This document shows positions 60,492 to 64,000 of a DNA stretch of 64,000 bases, piece by piece. Position 1 is the stretch's first letter, and each line of letters begins with the position of its first letter. This DNA comes from an uncultured Christensenellaceae bacterium. GTDB lineage: Bacteria > Bacillota > Clostridia > Christensenellales > Borkfalkiaceae. The stretch covers positions 5,691-69,690 of the forward strand of contig CAJUMW010000005.1 of assembly GCA_910587625.1 (NCBI GenBank), in the 5' to 3' direction. The notes below the pieces were generated by a model that made no database searches, was not told the DNA's origin, and saw only the letters and a list, made by a program, of their open reading frames with translations. The translations under genes were made by a program, and so were the position numbers.

Positions 60492-62474
60492 TTAACCTTT
60501 TTTAACCTTTTCGATTGAAAGTTTAGCTTTTTCGGCAACGTTTTCAGCAGTAAAGCCGAAGTGTTTAAACAGTACGTTTGCCGGTGCGGAAATCCCGAAC
60601 GTGTGCATAGCCACAACTTCACCGAAATCACCGCAGTATTTATACCAGGCATAGTGTGAAGCCGCCTCAACGCAAACGCGCGCCTTTACCGCTTTCGGTA
60701 ATATATGTTCGCGGTACTCGGGCGTCTGTTTTTCGAATTCCTCAATGCTCGGCATAGATACAATACGCACCTTAATACCTTCGTTGGAAAGCAACTCTTT
60801 AGCGCCTACGCAAGTATCTATTTCAGAGCCCGTGCCTATTAAAATTACGTCGGCTTTCCCTTTGCAGTCGTCAATAATATATCCGCCTGCAAGCGCTTTA
60901 ATGCCCGTGCTTTCGTGTTGGTTGAGATTTTGCCTTGAAAGCACCAATACAGTCGGGGATTGTTGTGTGAACGCCGAAATATAGGCTGCAACCGTTTCCT
61001 TTCCGTCGCACGGTCTGAATACTTTTACGTTTGGAATAGATCTGAGAGCAATAAGCTGTTCTACGGGTTGATGGGTGGGGCCGTCCTCTCCGACGCCGAT
61101 TGAGTCGTGCGTCATAACGTATATGACGGGCACGTCCAAAAGTCCGCTAAGCCTTATGCCTGCCTTCATATAGTCCGAAAACGAGAAGAATGTCGAGCAT
61201 AATATGCGTAGACCGCCATGAACCTGAATACCGTTACAAATAGCCGCCATAGCGTGCTCGCGGATACCGAACTGAATGTTGCGCCCCGACCTGTTGATAG
61301 GCGTAAACTTTCCCGAGCATTTAAGTTCGGTCTGAGTGGAGGGGGCAAGGTCTGCCGAACCCGATAAAAGGTTTGGCATAAGCTTTGCAAGCTCGTTTAA
61401 AACTTTTCCGCCGGAAACGCGCGTCGCTTCGGGAGCGGTAAATTGGAAATAGGAGTAAAGCTCGGTAAAATCGATGTCAAAGCCGTTCATGTATTGATTG
61501 TACAGCTTTGCAAGCTCGGGGTACTGCTTTTCATAGCTTTCAAATAGTTTGTTCCATTTCTGTTCGGCGGCAAGCTTATTTTCGGCTAAATTGCGGCAAT
61601 ATTCCTTGACGTCCTCGGGCACCTCAAAAGGCTCTTCCGTCCAATTGAAAATCTTTTTGGTGGTTTCAAGGTTTTCCTCTCCAAGCGGTGCGCCGTGGCA
61701 CTTTTCGCTTGCCTCGAGAGGGGAGCCGTGTCCTATTTTTGTATTGCATATGATAATCGACGGTCTTGTTAAGTCCGACTTTGCTTTCTCTATTGCAGAT
61801 TTAAGCACAACAAGGTCGCAAGCGTCGGGTACGCGTATTACCTGCCAGCCCTGCGAGTTGAAGCGTGCAACAATGTCCTCGTTGAAGTTAGTTGCAATAT
61901 CTCCCTCGATTGTTATATTGTTTTTATCGTAGAGTAGAATTAATTTGCCGAGCTTTTGCGTGCCGGCAAACGAACAAGCTTCATAGCCCAAGCCCTCTTC
62001 GAGGCAGCCTTCCCCGCATAAAACATAAGTGTAGTGGTCTACGATTTTATATCCGGGCTTATTGAAAACGGCAGCTAAATGTTCTTCGGCAACTGCAAAT
62101 CCGACTGCGTTTCCTATGCCCTGTCCAAGCGGCCCCGTCGAGGTTTCTACGCCTGCGGTCTTGCCGTATTCGGGGTGACCGGGCGTGCGCGAACCGAACT
62201 GACGGAAGTTCATTATGTCCTCTTTTGTCACGTCATAGCCAAAGAGGTGTAAAAGCGAGTATAGGAGCATTGACCCGTGTCCTGCCGAAAGCACAAACCT
62301 GTCGCGGTTGTCCCATTTGGGATTGTTGTAGCTGAAATTCAAAAATTCGGCAAACACTTCAAAGCCTATGGGTGCGGCACCCATACAAATGCCCGGGTGC
62401 CCCGACTTTGCGCGCTGAATTGCTTCGGCGGAAAGAATTCTTATCGTGTCTACGCATTTATTCTCGATTGACAT
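60492..62474 (-). CDS. tkt: Transketolase
   Basis: Thiamine-diphosphate enzyme of the non-oxidative pentose phosphate pathway, 660 residues. The N-terminal domain has LSAGHGSMLLYSLLHLFGYD and GPLGQGIGNAVGFA (about residues 113-126), the ThDP motif GEGCLEEG to LILLYDKNNITIEG (about 152-189). The middle domain has THDSIGVGEDGPTHQPVEQL (about 464-483). AAGGAG precedes the ATG. It follows the phosphomannomutase gene by 12 bases and is probably co-transcribed. It would supply erythrose-4-phosphate for aroF. Confidence 0.97.
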   Translation of the reverse strand: MSIENKCVDTIRILSAEAIQRAKSGHPGICMGAAPIGFEVFAEFLNFSYNNPKWDNRDRFVLSAGHGSMLLYSLLHLFGYDVTKEDIMNFRQFGSRTPGHPEYGKTAGVETSTGPLGQGIGNAVGFAVAEEHLAAVFNKPGYKIVDHYTYVLCGEGCLEEGLGYEACSFAGTQKLGKLILLYDKNNITIEGDIATNFNEDIVARFNSQGWQVIRVPDACDLVVLKSAIEKAKSDLTRPSIIICNTKIGHGSPLEASEKCHGAPLGEENLETTKKIFNWTEEPFEVPEDVKEYCRNLAENKLAAEQKWNKLFESYEKQYPELAKLYNQYMNGFDIDFTELYSYFQFTAPEATRVSGGKVLNELAKLMPNLLSGSADLAPSTQTELKCSGKFTPINRSGRNIQFGIREHAMAAICNGIQVHGGLRILCSTFFSFSDYMKAGIRLSGLLDVPVIYVMTHDSIGVGEDGPTHQPVEQLIALRSIPNVKVFRPCDGKETVAAYISAFTQQSPTVLVLSRQNLNQHESTGIKALAGGYIIDDCKGKADVILIGTGSEIDTCVGAKELLSNEGIKVRIVSMPSIEEFEKQTPEYREHILPKAVKARVCVEAASHYAWYKYCGDFGEVVAMHTFGISAPANVLFKHFGFTAENVAEKAKLSIEKVKKG

Positions 62475-62486
62475 AGGTTTTTCTCC

Positions 62487-63977
62487 TTACAATGTATAAT
62501 TTGTTAAATTTTCAAGCTCTAAAAAACGGTATGCGCTCAAAATTTCCAAAAGCTGGCAAGCAACAAGCTTTGTTCCGCCAACGTCGTCGCTTTCGAAATT
62601 TATAGGCATCACGGGGTCGTGAACGCTCATTCTTACAATAACCGTGCCGAAGTTTGTAGTAAACTTGACGCCCTCATAGTTGTCGGGGGCAAGCTGCATA
62701 TTTTCTTTCGACTGCGCCAACTTCTTTAAATCTTCTATAACTTTTTTGCCCTCGGCTTTAAAGTCGGCGCTGTTGCCGTTGAAAGAAATTCGCACTTCTC
62801 CCTCCTCGGCAGGTCGCTTTAAGTTTTCAATCAAAGAAGTAAGGCTCTTGTTGTCTTTTGCTTGATTTGAAAGACAGATAAGTATTTTCGTAATCAGGTA
62901 CGCGCCGTCGTCAAGATAATAATTTTCCTTAAACGCCGCATGTCCCGAAGTTTCGATGGCAAGGGGGGAATATGTGCCGCTTTCGTTCAATTCTACGCAT
63001 TTGCCTATGACGTTTTTGTAGCCGCGCTTGAACCTCAAATGCTTGCCGCCGATACTTTCTATAAACTCGGTAAGTCCGTTGCTTGTTACGCTGTCTGTGA
63101 CGATAACGCCCTTTTTATCCTTTAAAAGTATCGCGGAAACAAGCGCGATAAGCGCGTTTCTGTTAATTTCACCGCCGTTCTCGTCCACGCACGCCGCTCT
63201 GTCGACGTCTGTGTCGAAAATTATGCCGAGGTCTGCTTTTTCTCTTATAACCGCACGCGAAAGGCTGTCTATTGCCTGCTTGTCCTCGGGGTTTGGTATA
63301 TGGTTTGGAAAGCGCCCGTCAGGCTCGAGAAATTGGCTGCCCGTCGTGTCCGCACCCAACGGCTTCAACACATTTTCCGTAAAAAATCCACCGGCGCCGT
63401 TCCCTGCGTCCACTATTATTTTCTTCCCTTTTAAAGGAAGTATTCCACATTCTTTTTCAACTTTTGCAACAAGAATTTTGCAATACTCGTCCATAAAGCT
63501 TTTGTCTGCGCATTTTCCTTCTCCCGAAAGAAAATTGCCTTGTGCGGCGCAGTATAAAACTTCGTCTATATCTTTAGAGTCAAGTCCTCCGTCGGGCGTA
63601 AAAAATTTCAGCCCGTTTCTGTCGTAGGGCAGATGCGAGGCGGTTATCATAATCGACGCGTCGCATAAGAAGTCCGACTCTTTCAAAAGTATGAACATTG
63701 AGGGAGTGGAGGACAGACCCGTATATACAAAATCCGCTCCCGAGGTTATGCAGGCGCTTTTAACGCAGCTTGTAATTCTTTCCGCGGAAATTCTCGAGTC
63801 GTTTCCGACGGCAATTTTTAAGTGCGTTTTTCCCGATTTTTGGGACAGCCACTTTAAAAAGCCCTTTACAATCAACGTTACGGCTTGATCGGTAAGAGTG
63901 ATTTGCTCGGGCGTGCCAACGGCAACTCCGCGTACGTCGGTACCGCTTTTAAGTTTTTTCAAGTCCTGTAATTGCAT
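62487..63977 (-). CDS. Phosphomannomutase/phosphoglucomutase family protein
   Basis: Alpha-D-phosphohexomutase of 496 residues, complete at both ends. The four-domain fold shows SGTDVRGVAVG near the start, the phosphoserine loop MITASHLPYDRNGLKF (about residues 110-125), the Mg2+ site FDTDVDRAACVDENG (about 255-269) and the sugar-binding ETSGHAAFKENY (about 340-351). Which sugar phosphate is preferred cannot be told from the sequence. It heads the operon with tkt. Confidence 0.92.
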   Translation of the reverse strand: MQLQDLKKLKSGTDVRGVAVGTPEQITLTDQAVTLIVKGFLKWLSQKSGKTHLKIAVGNDSRISAERITSCVKSACITSGADFVYTGLSSTPSMFILLKESDFLCDASIMITASHLPYDRNGLKFFTPDGGLDSKDIDEVLYCAAQGNFLSGEGKCADKSFMDEYCKILVAKVEKECGILPLKGKKIIVDAGNGAGGFFTENVLKPLGADTTGSQFLEPDGRFPNHIPNPEDKQAIDSLSRAVIREKADLGIIFDTDVDRAACVDENGGEINRNALIALVSAILLKDKKGVIVTDSVTSNGLTEFIESIGGKHLRFKRGYKNVIGKCVELNESGTYSPLAIETSGHAAFKENYYLDDGAYLITKILICLSNQAKDNKSLTSLIENLKRPAEEGEVRISFNGNSADFKAEGKKVIEDLKKLAQSKENMQLAPDNYEGVKFTTNFGTVIVRMSVHDPVMPINFESDDVGGTKLVACQLLEILSAYRFLELENLTNYTL

Positions 63978-63985
63978 ACGAGATA

Positions 63986-63991
63986 ATTATA
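63986..63991 (-). promoter_or_regulatory. -10 box of the phosphomannomutase operon
   Basis: Minus-strand TATAAT eight bases before ATG 63977, giving a 5' leader of about one or two bases. The -35 element would be outside the window. Confidence 0.65.
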
Positions 63992-64000
63992 CTATAAACG

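Noticed and set aside
1..64000. CRISPR arrays, tRNA/rRNA genes, insertion sequences, prophage
   Set aside because: I scanned the intergenic regions and found no regularly spaced repeats, cloverleaf sequences, transposases or integrases.

Overview
The window reads as a stretch of chromosome from a spore-forming, anaerobic Clostridia-type Bacillota, probably an uncultured gut lineage. The evidence is sporulation genes (spoIIE, spoIIID, a ylbJ-like gene, a pdaB-like deacetylase), an [FeFe] hydrogenase, rubrerythrin, a thioredoxin reductase-like flavoprotein without an NADPH motif, VanW and 2-hydroxyacyl-CoA dehydratase activase-like proteins, and AT-rich intergenic DNA with near-consensus sigma-A promoters. 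The exact family is inference. There is no rRNA, tRNA, CRISPR array, prophage or insertion sequence that I can see. This is mostly core chromosome, with small accessory genes in the gaps.

Layout. 1-4.3 kb: an operon running from a truncated alanine racemase through folate, rRNA methylation, CoA and phenylalanine synthesis genes, convergent with a ylbJ-like gene. 5.3-8.2 kb: two tandem patatins and rarA. 8.2-10.5 kb: a GntR-controlled ABC exporter on the minus strand. 10.7-14.8 kb: pdaB-like deacetylase, two-domain SSB, MATE pump, lgt. 15.2-18.0 kb: [FeFe] hydrogenase, an XRE regulator behind three operator palindromes, and a probable ferredoxin-type thioredoxin reductase. 18.1-22.2 kb: prmA-rsmE-mtaB-hinT-epimerase operon. 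22.2-23.6 kb: WYL regulator divergent from two tiny ORFs. 23.6-26.2 kb: NMT1-type ABC importer. 26.3-30.2 kb: valS and a membrane-anchored metallo-beta-lactamase-fold protein.

30.3-30.7 kb holds an FMN riboswitch, with perfect promoter and terminator, that controls a 51-residue membrane protein. Then come dapF, pyrG-dapL-malQ, and a DUF4874/DUF4832 lipoprotein gene broken by one in-frame TGA. 37.6-43.2 kb (minus): spoIIE, mnmG, dnaA. 43.3-52.8 kb (plus): recF, a PHP phosphoesterase, vanW, and plsX-rnc-smc-ftsY. 52.8-53.6 kb: rubrerythrin coupled to a small Lys/Asn/Cys-rich gene that is complete only with a +1 frameshift. 53.7-60.4 kb: a cytidylate-kinase-like gene, spoIIID, a two-gene dehydratase-activase system and an orphan FtsX-like membrane protein. 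60.5-64 kb: phosphomannomutase and transketolase on the minus strand.

Together the genes cover cell-wall precursor supply (alr, dapF, dapL), aromatic and nucleotide synthesis, translation quality control, chromosome replication and segregation (dnaA, recF, smc, ftsY), sporulation, and redox chemistry fed by ferredoxin. The most unusual material is in the intergenic regions: the FMN switch on a micro-protein, the frameshifted small gene, several promoters placed so that the mRNA would begin at the start codon, and palindromic operators beside small regulators.
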